This document shows positions 38,379 to 47,196 of a stretch of DNA of 64,000 nt, one piece after another; position 1 is the first letter of the stretch, and each line of letters starts with the position of its first letter. Origin of the DNA: Nostoc sp. LEGE 12450 (GTDB lineage: Bacteria; Cyanobacteriota; Cyanobacteriia; Cyanobacteriales; Nostocaceae); contig NZ_JADEXU010000014.1 of NCBI RefSeq assembly GCF_015206895.1, positions 20,611 to 84,610 of the forward strand, given 5' to 3'. Made by a program: the position numbers and the translations under genes. Below the pieces are notes generated by a model that was not told the DNA's origin, searched no databases, and saw only the letters and a list, made by a program, of their open reading frames with translations.

Positions 38379-38494
38379 GCGGTTATGAAACCGCGTCTAC
38401 AGAAACAAAACCCACCTCCGTGGGTTTCAAACCCTTAATTTTTTCTTAGTCCGCGGAGGCGGACTTTGCCTGTGTAGCCGCGAATTCTATTCGC
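38379..38494. repeat. Multi-hairpin dispersed repeat, copy B
   Basis: The same element as at 6837 (inverted) and 57211, bounded here by gcggttatgaaaccgc and gcgaattctattcgc, with the cccacctccgtggg and gtccgcggaggcggac hairpins inside. It lies between two convergent genes and could serve as a bidirectional transcript end. Confidence 0.9.
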
Positions 38495-38536
38495 TTAAAG
38501 CTGGGGTAAATTTCCATTTTGCTAATAGAGCCTAAA

Positions 38537-39439
38537 TCACTTACCAACAGCTAAGACTAGACCTTCATGGGCTAATACTGCTTCAGGAAAGGCTGATTTT
38601 ATATCGACTTGAACCCGATCAAGAAAATCATCATGGTCATCTGGGTGATGATGAGAAATAGCTAGCCGTTGCACACCAGCATTTAAAGCTGCATTCACCG
38701 CAGCTTGCCAGAGTAAATCAGCAGAGTCATGGTTGTGAGACGTAGGGGGAGTGTAAGTGGCATTGGCAATCAGCAAATCAGCGCCTTTAATAAACTCAAA
38801 AATCCGCTCTCGCTCCACTTCCTCGGCATTCTGGTGCAAATCCGTGACGTAGGCAACACTATAATCTTGCCAACTAACTCGGTAGCCAACTGAGCGCTGA
38901 GTTTGATTGATTAATGCGGTTGTAATGATGACATCATCTAGCTTTACATCACTGTCTGGAGTCAGATTGTAAAACTGCAACTCCGACTGCATTACCTGTA
39001 AAGGATAAGGAAAGTGGGGCTGGAGCATCTGATCGTACAGACATTGTTTGATTGAGGCACTATTTGAGGCAGCTGTGCCGTAAATATGAAAGCAATTTTC
39101 TCCAATAAATGCAGGAGCAAAAAAGGGAAACCCTTGAATTCGGTTTGATTGGCAGTTAGTAAAAAATAAATGGGCTTGTATTGGCTGTTGTAGTTCTTGC
39201 CAAGTTTTACCCAATATGCGTAAACCAGTGCCACCATCAAAAATCAAGCGTTTCCCGCCTACAGCCATTTCTACACAAGCTGTATTACCACCATAGCGGT
39301 TGGTGCTGGTGTCTGGAGTAGGAATCAAACCCCGTACACCCCAAAATTGCACAATAAACTCACCTGCTGGGCTACTTGGCACGGTAGCAGACTTTTCAGG
39401 TATGTAGCTCTGGGAATCCGACAACTCAAAATTTGACAT
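38537..39439 (-). CDS. MBL-fold hydrolase-like protein lacking the HxHxDH metal motif
   Basis: A 300-aa protein of the metallo-beta-lactamase superfamily (FWGVRGLIPTPD, YGGNTACVEM, LIFDGGTGLR). Where family members read LFFTHTHWDHIQGFPFF, this protein has LFFTNCQSNRIQGFPFF. The four ligand positions are Asn95, Gln97, Asn99 and Arg100. The later positions are kept (YVTDL, ISHHHPDDHDD). The fold is therefore probably intact but metal-dependent hydrolysis impaired or lost. It follows panD with a gap of 11 bases on the same strand, a likely operon. Confidence 0.82.
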   Translation of the reverse strand: MSNFELSDSQSYIPEKSATVPSSPAGEFIVQFWGVRGLIPTPDTSTNRYGGNTACVEMAVGGKRLIFDGGTGLRILGKTWQELQQPIQAHLFFTNCQSNRIQGFPFFAPAFIGENCFHIYGTAASNSASIKQCLYDQMLQPHFPYPLQVMQSELQFYNLTPDSDVKLDDVIITTALINQTQRSVGYRVSWQDYSVAYVTDLHQNAEEVERERIFEFIKGADLLIANATYTPPTSHNHDSADLLWQAAVNAALNAGVQRLAISHHHPDDHDDFLDRVQVDIKSAFPEAVLAHEGLVLAVGK

Positions 39440-39450
39440 TTTCCTTCAAA

Positions 39451-39834
39451 TTAGACCTTAACGAGCAGGTCATCGTAGCGCCGAACTTCCAACAGCCTGT
39501 TTTTTTCGTCCACAATGACTACCGTAGGAGAGTAATTTTTTAACTCTTCTGGAGTGAACTGCCCGTAAGTCATTATAATCAAGCGATCGCCAATAATGCC
39601 TAGACGTGCCGCACCCCCATTTAGCTCAATTATCCCTGAATGGGCTGGAGCCGGGATCGCATAAGTAATAAAACGCTGACCGTTGGCACTATTAACTACT
39701 TGCACTTGCTCATAAGGTAAGATCCCAGCTTTTTCCAAAAGGATTTCATCGATGCTGATACTACCCACGTAGTTGATATTCGCCCCCGTAAGGGTGCAAT
39801 TATGAATTTTTGCCAAAAGGAGAGTACGCTGCAT
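39451..39834 (-). CDS. panD: Aspartate 1-decarboxylase PanD
   Basis: A 127-aa pyruvoyl-dependent enzyme making beta-alanine from aspartate for pantothenate and CoA. The self-cleavage site Gly-Ser is in YVGSISID (Gly24-Ser25), and the [13 protein letters not shown] and [15 protein letters not shown] segments are typical. Length is normal. It is cotranscribed, by position, with the degenerate MBL-fold gene downstream. Confidence 0.92.
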   Translation of the reverse strand: MQRTLLLAKIHNCTLTGANINYVGSISIDEILLEKAGILPYEQVQVVNSANGQRFITYAIPAPAHSGIIELNGGAARLGIIGDRLIIMTYGQFTPEELKNYSPTVVIVDEKNRLLEVRRYDDLLVKV

Positions 39835-39881
39835 TTTGGTTTAGGATTTAGTGGCAGTTTCGTAACAAACGAAATTTATGA

Positions 39882-39909
39882 GTAGAGACACGATTAAATC
39901 GCGTCTGTA
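39882..39909. repeat. GAGACGCGAT palindrome, copy 3
   Basis: A slightly degenerate copy (gtagagacacgattaaatcgcgtctg) between panD and ppa. It is followed by aactcct heptamer repeats at about 39941-39968. Confidence 0.75.
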
Positions 39910-39940
39910 AAGGAGTTAGGATTGAGGAATAAAAATTTAT

Positions 39941-39968
39941 AACTCTTAACTCCTAACTCCTAACTCTT
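39941..39968. repeat. Heptamer STRR (AACTCCT)n
   Basis: Four tandem heptamers, the outer two reading aactctt, immediately after the ppa stop codon on the minus strand. Confidence 0.75.
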
Positions 39969-39971
39969 CTA

Positions 39972-40484
39972 TTATCCTCTATAAGCTTTGACGGATTTTT
40001 CTACTAAAGCTGCAACCTTGTCCACATCTTGCCAACCGAGAATTTCAGTCACCTTTTTTTCCAAATTTTTATAACTACGGAAAAATTCGGCAATTTCATC
40101 TAAGCGGTGTGGCGCTACATCTTTCAGGGATTTTACCTGAGTGTAGCGGGGATCTTTGTCAGGAACACAAAGGATTTTTTCATCGCGATCGCCACCGTCA
40201 ATCATCTCCAAGAAGCCAATTGGTCGTGCAGCAATAATACAGCCTGGAAAGGTTGGCTCGTCAATTATGACCATACCATCTAGGGGATCGCCATCTTCAG
40301 CTAAAGTATTGGGTACAAAGCCGTAGTCATAAGGATATTTTACCGAGGAATAAAGTACTCGGTCTAGAGCAAAAGCTTCTAGTTCCTTGTCGTATTCGTA
40401 TTTATTTTTACTTCCGCCAGTAATTTCAATCAGAACGTTGATTAAACCAGGTTTCGGTTGGGCAGGAATACGAGATAAATCCAC
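39972..40484 (-). CDS. ppa: Inorganic pyrophosphatase (family I)
   Basis: A 170-aa cytoplasmic Mg-dependent enzyme hydrolysing PPi. The signature [11 protein letters not shown] carries the D-x-D-P-x-D metal cluster. KYEYDKE and [11 protein letters not shown] near the N-terminus and [20 protein letters not shown] near the C-terminus are characteristic. Length is standard for bacterial type I enzymes. It stands alone between repeats. Confidence 0.95.
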   Translation of the reverse strand: MDLSRIPAQPKPGLINVLIEITGGSKNKYEYDKELEAFALDRVLYSSVKYPYDYGFVPNTLAEDGDPLDGMVIIDEPTFPGCIIAARPIGFLEMIDGGDRDEKILCVPDKDPRYTQVKSLKDVAPHRLDEIAEFFRSYKNLEKKVTEILGWQDVDKVAALVEKSVKAYRG

Positions 40485-40756
40485 AAAAAAGTCCTCTGAT
40501 AACAGTGAATCATGGGGGCACTCAGTCAGCTTCGCTCCCCGTGTAGAATTTTAGGGCAATTATGGATCTCTTCCCAAGGTATTCGTTCTATGAGGCGAGG
40601 CATTGGACAGAAGAGGCAGAGAGCTAGGGGGAAGGGTGCAGAGGGAAATGAAGAAGCAGGGGAGCAGGGAGCAAGCGGGAAAAGGGGAAACTTTCTCCCC
40701 TCCCCCAATACGGTTCAGTTAGGGGCGACTGGACTGGCAAAAATTTTGAGTTTTCG

Positions 40757-40783
40757 AGACGCGATAAATCGCCGTCTCTACAA
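40757..40783. repeat. GAGACGCGAT palindrome, copy 4
   Basis: Reads gagacgcgataaatcgccgt then ctctac; one extra base interrupts the symmetry. Confidence 0.75.
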
Positions 40784-40867
40784 GTGTTTTGGTCTTATCT
40801 GAACTGTATTGCACCCTGCCCTTCTATCTCTTTTCCATCTCCCTTTCTCCCCACTGCTCTAAAAAAT

Positions 40868-40906
40868 GGAAAAAGCGTTGCGAAGTTACTTCGCAACGCT
40901 TTTTCC
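40868..40906 (-). terminator. Perfect 18-bp hairpin, probable terminator for the 62-aa gene
   Basis: The arms ggaaaaagcgttgcgaag (40868-40885) and cttcgcaacgctttttcc (40889-40906) are exactly complementary around a 3-base loop. On the minus strand the stem is followed by ATTTTTT, fitting a strong intrinsic terminator downstream of the 41043-41231 gene. Confidence 0.8.
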
Positions 40907-41042
40907 AAGAGGGTATTACTCTCTCCCGCCCTTGATTGCTGTTGGAGGCATTTCTGCCCCTACTCTGTCAAGACACCCGAAACCTGGAGTCACACTATAT
41001 AAATTCAGGTTATTCCTGATGAAATGCTACTGGAAAACTTTA

Positions 41043-41231
41043 TCAATCTTTACTTCCTTGTAGGTTTTGGATCAGGGGTTGCTGGTTATTTTGAACATTA
41101 GTTGAAGAATAGTGGGCAATGACAAATACGGGTAGGGTAAGAGTCAATAGAGCGATCGCAGTTCCCACAATGTCTGCCAAACGTTGGGAATATGTGTCGG
41201 TAGAATTGGCAGACTGGCTATTTGAATTCAT
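41043..41231 (-). CDS. Small single-helix membrane protein
   Basis: A 62-aa protein: a polar N-terminus (NSNSQSANSTDTYSQRLAD), one hydrophobic helix at about 20-41 (IVGTAIALLTLTLPVFVIAHY), and an N/Q-rich tail. A dedicated strong hairpin terminator lies 137 bases after the stop, which supports a real transcribed gene. Family and function are unknown; small conserved membrane proteins of this kind are frequent in cyanobacteria. Confidence 0.65.
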   Translation of the reverse strand: MNSNSQSANSTDTYSQRLADIVGTAIALLTLTLPVFVIAHYSSTNVQNNQQPLIQNLQGSKD

Positions 41232-42123
41232 ACAAAATTGAAGTTATTCGTAACACTGTGTAGGTCTACTCTCTGATTGAGAGTCTTAATGCTATGTTAG
41301 CTATTTTTAAACTGTAAAATGTGTAGCATCCTACAATTTAAACCAGTTATACAACTGTCATAATAGCCTTTTTATACAGGGAGTTCTTAATACAAAGTTA
41401 CAAGTAAACAAATCATGTTTTATTTTGTAATTAATATTTTCAGATGTTTCCCTGTATAGTGTAATGGTTTGCATACGCAAAGCCAAATTTGACAGCATCA
41501 TAAATTACATTTTTTCGCTGCTTAAAGATTAATTAGCAAAACATATTTGTCTGATACTTCATGATTATAACATCCTAAAATGCCTTTGATAAGGTCATTT
41601 TACTGGAATTGTTAATTTGTGATACAGGACACAAAACCGCGAAAGCACTGAATATCTATCAATGGTTTCGATTGTTATCCAGTAGTTATACACACAAATA
41701 TTTGACACCAAAGAAGAAATGGTAGGAATGTTTTTTATAACCAATCATAATTCCCGAAGAAATACAGATGCATTAACTGTGTTGGGCAGCATGAATTCAG
41801 TGATAACACTAAACAAATATTTCAGAATTCAAATCTTAATATCTATGTAATGTCACTGCATTTTTGTCAATCTATATATAGGTAGAGTAAATAATATTTT
41901 AGAAGGTAGCGTATCAGCTAAAAAAACCGCCACTAAATATAATAGGGCGGTCTGGTTAAGCAATCGGAGGGTAATTACAGATTACTCTGCTAATAATTGA
42001 AATTGCTGTAACGAAGTTTGCACTAAATTGGGCATGAAGAAGTGGCAGAGAAGCAGGGGTAAGGGGTGCAGAGAGAGAGGAATTTTCCCCCTACTCTCTT
42101 GCTTCTTCCCCAGTTACCAGTTC
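41232..42123. other. Long AT-rich intergenic region
   Basis: About 890 bases. No ORF of interest was found. A hairpin at 41926-41951 (accgcc/ggcggt), with a T-run on the minus strand, is listed separately. STRR-like purine sequence (agaagcaggggtaaggggtgc) lies near 42045-42070. Confidence 0.45.
41921..41951 (-). terminator. Probable terminator of the DUF362 gene
   Basis: On the minus strand accgcc (complement of 41946-41951) pairs with ggcggt (complement of 41926-41931), and the stem is followed by a run of six or more T. It lies about 170 bases after the DUF362 stop. Confidence 0.6.
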
Positions 42124-43095
42124 TTAGTTCCTTCCGTAAACACTAATTGGTTCTTTGATAAATCGGGTGTAAAGATGCTTAAAGGTAGACTTAATTACGC
42201 GAGGCATACCAAAATCAATGGGCATCAACTTGTCTGGTAGCCGCCAATCTTCTATTTTTAATAAGTCAGGATTTAAATGTGGAAATTCGATAGCAGCAAG
42301 TTCTGGACAAACTCCTAGCCTTTGAGAAGCTGCAACTGTAGGTACTTGTTCAGGAGGAACATTGAGAATTTCTACCATTGCCCGATCTAAGGCAAATATA
42401 TCTGATGCGGCTGCTAAAATTCCTAGTTGGCGAGGTTCACCATTACTAGGGCCATTTCCTTCATGACCGATGATGCCATCTAATATGGTTAAGTTAGGGT
42501 TAATTGCTCTAGCAGTTTCTACTAACATTTCACCAAATCTATTCGCATCTTTTCCGGCTTCCATGTGCCACCAAGCTTTCATTTTGCCAGGGACGCAACC
42601 AAACAAGTTTTTTACACCCAGTGTTAATGTCAACTGGGCATGAGATTTAACTTTAGGTAGATTAATCACTACATCTGCTTCCATTGCTTCTTTAGACAGT
42701 CGCAGATGGTTAAAATTATCACTAATTGTTTGGTAACGCTGACCGTGAAAATCGATGATGGGAAGATTGAGTTCTTCTAAAATAGGCAGATAGCCGTTTG
42801 CTATTGCTACGCCCTTGGCACTACCAAAAGCAGGACTATCACCCAAAAAGGGCTTACCGCCAACCTCAATTACCATCTGAGCAACTTCGTAAACTAGTTC
42901 GGCACGGGTGATACACTCTTTACCAGGACGTGACCCTGTAAGTAAATTAGGCTTGAGTAAAACGCGATCGCCTTTTTTTACAAATGCTGCCATACCTCCA
43001 AAAGGTTCCAGCAGTGTGACTAGAGATTCTCGTAAAGCCTCTCGTTCATAAGATGTAGCCCGAATTAGACTAACAGATGGTTTTTGAGTCTGCAT
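42124..43095 (-). CDS. DUF362 domain protein
   Basis: A 323-aa protein from ATG at 43093-43095. A longer frame to 43197 exists, but its extra 34 residues are encoded by short tandem repeats (ggggaat units), so the internal Met is preferred. Features are GDRVLLKPNLLTG, ADVVINLPKVKSH and LTLGVKNLFGCVPG, all hallmarks of DUF362. Some members carry Fe-S clusters, but none of the usual cysteine clusters is present here. Function unknown. It lies 108 bases after the aspartase-family gene on the same strand. Confidence 0.85.
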   Translation of the reverse strand: MQTQKPSVSLIRATSYEREALRESLVTLLEPFGGMAAFVKKGDRVLLKPNLLTGSRPGKECITRAELVYEVAQMVIEVGGKPFLGDSPAFGSAKGVAIANGYLPILEELNLPIIDFHGQRYQTISDNFNHLRLSKEAMEADVVINLPKVKSHAQLTLTLGVKNLFGCVPGKMKAWWHMEAGKDANRFGEMLVETARAINPNLTILDGIIGHEGNGPSNGEPRQLGILAAASDIFALDRAMVEILNVPPEQVPTVAASQRLGVCPELAAIEFPHLNPDLLKIEDWRLPDKLMPIDFGMPRVIKSTFKHLYTRFIKEPISVYGRN

Positions 43096-43203
43096 AGATT
43101 GGGGAATGGGGAATGGGGAAGAAGCAAGGGAGCAGGGAGTAGGGGGAGAACTATTAATTATTGTCCAATGCCCCATACCCAATGTCCAATGCCCCATAAT
43201 CTA
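43096..43203. repeat. STRR block upstream of the DUF362 gene
   Basis: ggggaat heptamers at about 43102-43120, gcagggag units near 43130-43145 and ccaatgcccca/cccaatgtcc units at 43165-43197 fill the gap between the lyase and DUF362 genes. Confidence 0.8.
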
Positions 43204-44625
43204 TTATTCTGTTTTGAGCGGTAAGATACCACTCATTTGTTCTAGATTTAACGCTGTGGCTAAGTCTGCTTCACTCATCAACCCCCGTTCTAAAACAATC
43301 TGCCGCAGGGATTTACCAGTTTCTAAAGATTCTTTAGCTACAGCAGCAGCGTTTAAATAACCAATGTGGGTGTTTAGTGCGGTTACTAAAGCTAAACTGC
43401 CTTCGGCATAAGCTAAACAACGTTCCTCGTTTGCAGTAATTCCCTGGATGCAGCGTTCGGTGAGTGCAGCGATAGTATTACCCAGAATTTCAATACTGTG
43501 AATTAGGTTATAGGCAATTAGTGGCATCATCACATTTAATTCTAATTGTCCGGCTTGTGCGGCTAATGCGATCGCACTATCGTAACCCATCACCTGAAAA
43601 CACACCATTGATGTCATCTCTGCCATGACTGGGTTATATTTCCCTGGCATAATCGATGAACCAGGTTGCACTGGGGGGAGTTGGATTTCTTTCAAACCAG
43701 TTTTTGGCCCCGAATCCATCAGCCGCAAATCATGAGATATTTTGACTAAATCCTGCGCTAAGTTGCGTAAAGCACCGGAAACGTTTACAAATGGGGCCAT
43801 ACTCTGCATAGCTGCCATGAGATGCGGCGCAGGTTCTAAAGGAGTATCAATCAATTCTGAAAGAACTTCTACTACACGGGCGCGATATAGAGGATGAGTA
43901 TTTAACCCCGTTCCGGCTGCACTACCTCCCAAACCCAGCACCATTAAATCACCAGAGGCGGTGTAAATCCGGTTTTGATGTTCTGTAAGAATGTGCGCCC
44001 AAGCCCGAAAATTTTCACCCAAACGCACGGGTACTGCGTCTTGTAAGTGGGTTCTGCCAGATTTGACGATATCTTGAAATTCTACAGCTTTGTTTTCTAA
44101 GGATGCGATCGCACCATCTATTGCTGGGTGCAATGTCTTAGATAATGCCAATAATCCACCAATCCGAATTGCGGTCGGAATCACATCATTGGTAGACTGC
44201 CCATAATTAACGTGATCGTTAGGACTAACACGTTTATAATTGCCCTTTTCTTCACCCAGAATTTCTAAGGCGCGATTTGCCAAAACTTCGTTGACATTCA
44301 TGTGGTGAGATGTTCCAGCACCCGCTTGATAAACATCCACGACAAACTGATCCCGGAACTTCCCAGCCAGGATTTCATCAGTTGCTTGGACAATGGCCTG
44401 ACTAATATCTTCGGGAATACAATTCAGTTCTCCATTCACAATCGCTGTAGCTTTTTTAATTATTAATCCAGCATCTACGTAGGTAGCTAAAGGCTTAATG
44501 CCGCTAATAGGGAAGTTTTCGATTGCCCGTAACGTTTGAATTCCGTAATAAACGCTACCAGCAATTTGGCGATCGCCCATCGAATCGCGTTCGATGCGGA
44601 ATTGAGAGTCTGTGTGTTCAGTCAT
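43204..44625 (-). CDS. aspA: Aspartate ammonia-lyase / class II fumarase family enzyme
   Basis: A 473-aa enzyme of the fumarase/aspartase superfamily. It carries the signature GSSIMPGKYNPV (usually PGKVNPV), the GAGTSHHMNVNEV N-terminal motif and SGRTHLQDAVP. MNVNEVLANRALEILG with SPNDHVNYGQSTNDVIPTA favours aspartase over fumarase. Aspartase interconverts aspartate with fumarate and ammonia in the cytoplasm. Length is normal. An extra ~25 residues at the C-terminus (LRQIVLERGLMSEADLATAL) are usual in this group. Confidence 0.88.
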   Translation of the reverse strand: MTEHTDSQFRIERDSMGDRQIAGSVYYGIQTLRAIENFPISGIKPLATYVDAGLIIKKATAIVNGELNCIPEDISQAIVQATDEILAGKFRDQFVVDVYQAGAGTSHHMNVNEVLANRALEILGEEKGNYKRVSPNDHVNYGQSTNDVIPTAIRIGGLLALSKTLHPAIDGAIASLENKAVEFQDIVKSGRTHLQDAVPVRLGENFRAWAHILTEHQNRIYTASGDLMVLGLGGSAAGTGLNTHPLYRARVVEVLSELIDTPLEPAPHLMAAMQSMAPFVNVSGALRNLAQDLVKISHDLRLMDSGPKTGLKEIQLPPVQPGSSIMPGKYNPVMAEMTSMVCFQVMGYDSAIALAAQAGQLELNVMMPLIAYNLIHSIEILGNTIAALTERCIQGITANEERCLAYAEGSLALVTALNTHIGYLNAAAVAKESLETGKSLRQIVLERGLMSEADLATALNLEQMSGILPLKTE

Positions 44626-44769
44626 AGTATTGTTTTAAGAGAGCTACAGAAAACAGATTTTCCCACGCAGGCACACTCAGATACACTAATCTGCATAGAT
44701 TTTGCATATTTGCTTGGCTGCTTGTTGCTTTACAGTTGTTAATTTTGAAGTTTGATTTTTGAATTCCCT

Positions 44770-45312
44770 ATGACCATACCCAACTGGATTACCTTCTCTC
44801 GCCTATTGGGGATACCATTTCTGCTTTATGGTTTATATAATCCCACACCTGAAGCTCAGTGGATATGTTTGGCGATTTTTCTCGTTGCTGCATTGACTGA
44901 TTGGTTAGATGGCTATTTGGCACGGAAACTCAACCAAATTAGTGAGTTGGGTAAGTTTCTCGATCCCTTAGTGGATAAACTTCTAGTACTTGCGCCGTTG
45001 CTGGTTTTTATTGAACTAGGAAAAGTGCCGGCTTGGGGAGTGTTTTTGATTTTAGCGCGAGAATTAGCGATCGCTGGTTGGCGGGTAAATCAAACGACGA
45101 TTACCGGAGCGAATATTTGGGGTAAACTCAAAACTGTTAGTCAAATAGTTGCGATCGCACTTTTGATTGCGCCTTTGGGTGAAGTGTGGCGAACTCCCTC
45201 TTTGCTTGCCTTTTGGATTTCTGTCGCCCTGACTTTAATCTCTGGAGGTATTTATCTTGTACCGCAAAATCCATCTAAGGAAAATCCACGGTTAGATACA
45301 AAGCGAACCTAA
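44770..45312 (+). CDS. pgsA: CDP-diacylglycerol-glycerol-3-phosphate 3-phosphatidyltransferase
   Basis: A 180-aa integral membrane enzyme making phosphatidylglycerol phosphate, the precursor of PG needed by photosystems. The CDP-alcohol phosphotransferase motif DG-x2-AR-x8-G-x3-D-x3-D is seen as DGYLARKLNQISELGKFLDP with VDK following. Start at ATG 44770 (MTIPNWITFSRLLGIP); a TTG 18 bases upstream is less likely. Four to five membrane helices. The lyase gene is divergent on the left. Confidence 0.92.
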   Translation: MTIPNWITFSRLLGIPFLLYGLYNPTPEAQWICLAIFLVAALTDWLDGYLARKLNQISELGKFLDPLVDKLLVLAPLLVFIELGKVPAWGVFLILARELAIAGWRVNQTTITGANIWGKLKTVSQIVAIALLIAPLGEVWRTPSLLAFWISVALTLISGGIYLVPQNPSKENPRLDTKRT

Positions 45313-45400
45313 AATAAAACCACTGTGGCGATCGCTTTCAAAAATAATTCAATAAAATTTGATCGGAGTTCTAAGGTATAGTCTTTATTCTTAACCCCTT

Positions 45401-45428
45401 GTAGAGACGCGATGAATCGCGTCTCTAC
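45401..45428. repeat. GAGACGCGAT palindrome, copy 5
   Basis: A perfect arm match: gtagagacgcgat, then gaatcgcgtctctac. It lies between pgsA and the carboxypeptidase gene, 18 bases before the latter's start. Confidence 0.85.
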
Positions 45429-45446
45429 TCACCCCTAAATATTTTC

Positions 45447-46364
45447 ATGCCATCCAAAATCTTACCACCGCCCCTAAAACCTGGAGACTTACTACGAGTA
45501 ATTGCCCCTAGTGGTGCTTTGCGAGAATTTGAGGCATTTGAACGGGGTTTAGAAATTTGGCGATCGCGTGGTTATCGAGTAGAAATCAGTCCTCAAATAG
45601 ATGACAAATGGGGTTATCTGGCAGGAACAGACGAAAGCCGCCGTCAGCAATTAGCAGCAGCATGGCAAGATCCTGATTGTCGCGGTATTCTCTGTTCCAG
45701 AGGCGGTTTTGGCAGCACCCGCATTTTAGAAGATTGGAATTGGCAAAAAAATTCAGCCCTTCCCAAGTGGTTGATTGGCTTTTCTGATATCACAGCTTTA
45801 CTGTGGAGCCTTTATATAGCAGGAATTTCTGGCGTTCACGCTCCTGTGCTGACAACTTTGGCAGATGAGCCAGATTGGTCAGTTGAGCGATTATTCGATT
45901 CGGTAGAAGGTCGTCCTCTCGCGCCTCTTAAAGGTTGCGGGTGGGGTGGCAGCGTGGTAACTGGTACTTTGTTGCCAGGTAATCTCACGGTGGCTACTAA
46001 CCTTTTAGCTACACCAATCCTGCCACATCTGGATGGTGTAATTCTGGCGTTGGAAGATGTCACAGAAGCACCCTATCGCATTGACAGGATGCTGACACAG
46101 TGGCGTTTAAGCGGTGCTTTGTCTCAAGTCTGCGGTATTGCTTTAGGCGGTTTTACTCGCTGTGAAGCGCCGCCAACTGTGTCTAGTTTTAGTGTAGAAG
46201 AAGTATTGCGCGATCGCTTGGGTGATTTGGGTATTCCTGTTGTTTCTGACTTACCTTTTGGTCATGATAGTCCCAATGCAGCTTTACCAGTGGGTGTAAA
46301 AGTAACTTTAGATGGGGATGCGGGAATATTAGCGATGCCTACGGCGGCAAGCTTCGCGCCATAG
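45447..46364 (+). CDS. ldcA: LD-carboxypeptidase (peptidase S66, LdcA-like)
   Basis: A 305-aa muramoyl-tetrapeptide carboxypeptidase-type enzyme for peptidoglycan recycling. Features are the nucleophile Ser in LIGFSDITAL, Glu in LALEDVTEAPYRID and His in PFGHDSPNAALPVG, with CSRGGFGSTRIL as the substrate loop. Residues from about 296 (AMPTAASFAP) are encoded by a dispersed repeat (gcgatgcctacggcgg) and are probably an acquired tail replacing the original C-terminus. No signal peptide, as expected for a cytoplasmic enzyme. Confidence 0.88.
   Translation: MPSKILPPPLKPGDLLRVIAPSGALREFEAFERGLEIWRSRGYRVEISPQIDDKWGYLAGTDESRRQQLAAAWQDPDCRGILCSRGGFGSTRILEDWNWQKNSALPKWLIGFSDITALLWSLYIAGISGVHAPVLTTLADEPDWSVERLFDSVEGRPLAPLKGCGWGGSVVTGTLLPGNLTVATNLLATPILPHLDGVILALEDVTEAPYRIDRMLTQWRLSGALSQVCGIALGGFTRCEAPPTVSSFSVEEVLRDRLGDLGIPVVSDLPFGHDSPNAALPVGVKVTLDGDAGILAMPTAASFAP
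46332..46363. repeat. Dispersed repeat forming the LdcA C-terminus
   Basis: Sequence gcgatgcctacggcggcaag and onward is related to the repeat embedded at 738-777. It runs in frame into the TAG stop of the carboxypeptidase gene. Confidence 0.6.
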
Positions 46365-46420
46365 TTGAACGCGAATATTGCAGCTTTAAGTTATCATCCA
46401 GATTAATCTTTGAGATTAAT

Positions 46421-47131
46421 CTACTTTTGTATTACAACTAAATAATCCCGATCCAAATAAAAGTTTTTTCCATTTGGACTGGACTCTTTAATTACTGTCA
46501 TTTGCGCCTTTTCTATTAACCACTTAATTGCTTCTGATGAAGTGGGTTGATATAATACTTCGTCATTATCGTATGCAGCAAACCTTGCCCAACCATTTGG
46601 TGTAGTTATATTAGTAGTATGAATAAAAGCTTTTCCACCTGACTTGAGAGTTTTATAAATACCATTGAAGTATTTCCAAATTGTTTGTAAATCTAAATGT
46701 ACAAATACATCGAATGAATACACAAAATCAAATTTTTCACTAAACTCAGGTTCAAATTGAGGATTTTTTATTAAATGAAACTCTATTTGAGGATATTCTA
46801 TAAGCGCTGCTTCAGCATTATCTAGCATTTCTTGTGCTATGTCAAAACAGTATAATTTTTTGACGTTTTTAACCACTTTTGCCGCAATTCTACCACCACC
46901 AACACCTATTTCTGCAACTGTACTGTCTTGAGAAATAAATGGTGTAATATACTCGCTCACAATATTGACTGCATCTTCTACTGTCGCCCATTCATCACCT
47001 AAATAATTGACGTAATTATCTCTTTCATCATCTGTAATTTTTTGATTACCTAGAATAACTTGAGATTTATCCCATGTTTTGGCGTAATTGTTCCAGAATT
47101 CTTTATTAATTTCAACGTTGGATGGCTGCAT
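46421..47131 (-). CDS. Class I SAM-dependent methyltransferase
   Basis: A 236-aa Rossmann-fold methyltransferase. Motif I is VAEIGVGGGRIAAKV (about 75-90), followed by YCFDIAQEMLDNAE and a FDFVYSFDVFVHLD motif IV. The N-terminus NKEFWNNYAKTWDKS is common in enzymes acting on small molecules or sugars. It opens a run of glycosyl- and methyltransferases, so glycan methylation is a reasonable inference. It is 65 bases downstream of the GT4 gene on the same strand. Confidence 0.85.
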   Translation of the reverse strand: MQPSNVEINKEFWNNYAKTWDKSQVILGNQKITDDERDNYVNYLGDEWATVEDAVNIVSEYITPFISQDSTVAEIGVGGGRIAAKVVKNVKKLYCFDIAQEMLDNAEAALIEYPQIEFHLIKNPQFEPEFSEKFDFVYSFDVFVHLDLQTIWKYFNGIYKTLKSGGKAFIHTTNITTPNGWARFAAYDNDEVLYQPTSSEAIKWLIEKAQMTVIKESSPNGKNFYLDRDYLVVIQK

Positions 47132-47196
47132 TGGTAAATCCCGTTAGTTATAGCGGTAATATCTAAATTGAACAAGATTAGTACTATATCAGCTTT

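Larger units (their letters stand above)
40485..41042. repeat. Intergenic region with STRRs, palindrome and strong hairpin
   Basis: About 560 bases. Purine-rich repeats (gcaggggagcagggagca) occupy about 40610-40690. A GAGACGCGAT palindrome (copy 4) is at 40757-40783. A perfect 18-bp hairpin is at 40868-40906 (listed separately). No credible gene. Confidence 0.7.

Noticed and set aside
43096..43197. 34-residue N-terminal extension of the DUF362 protein
   Set aside because: Encoded entirely by heptamer repeats; family similarity begins after the internal Met at 43095.
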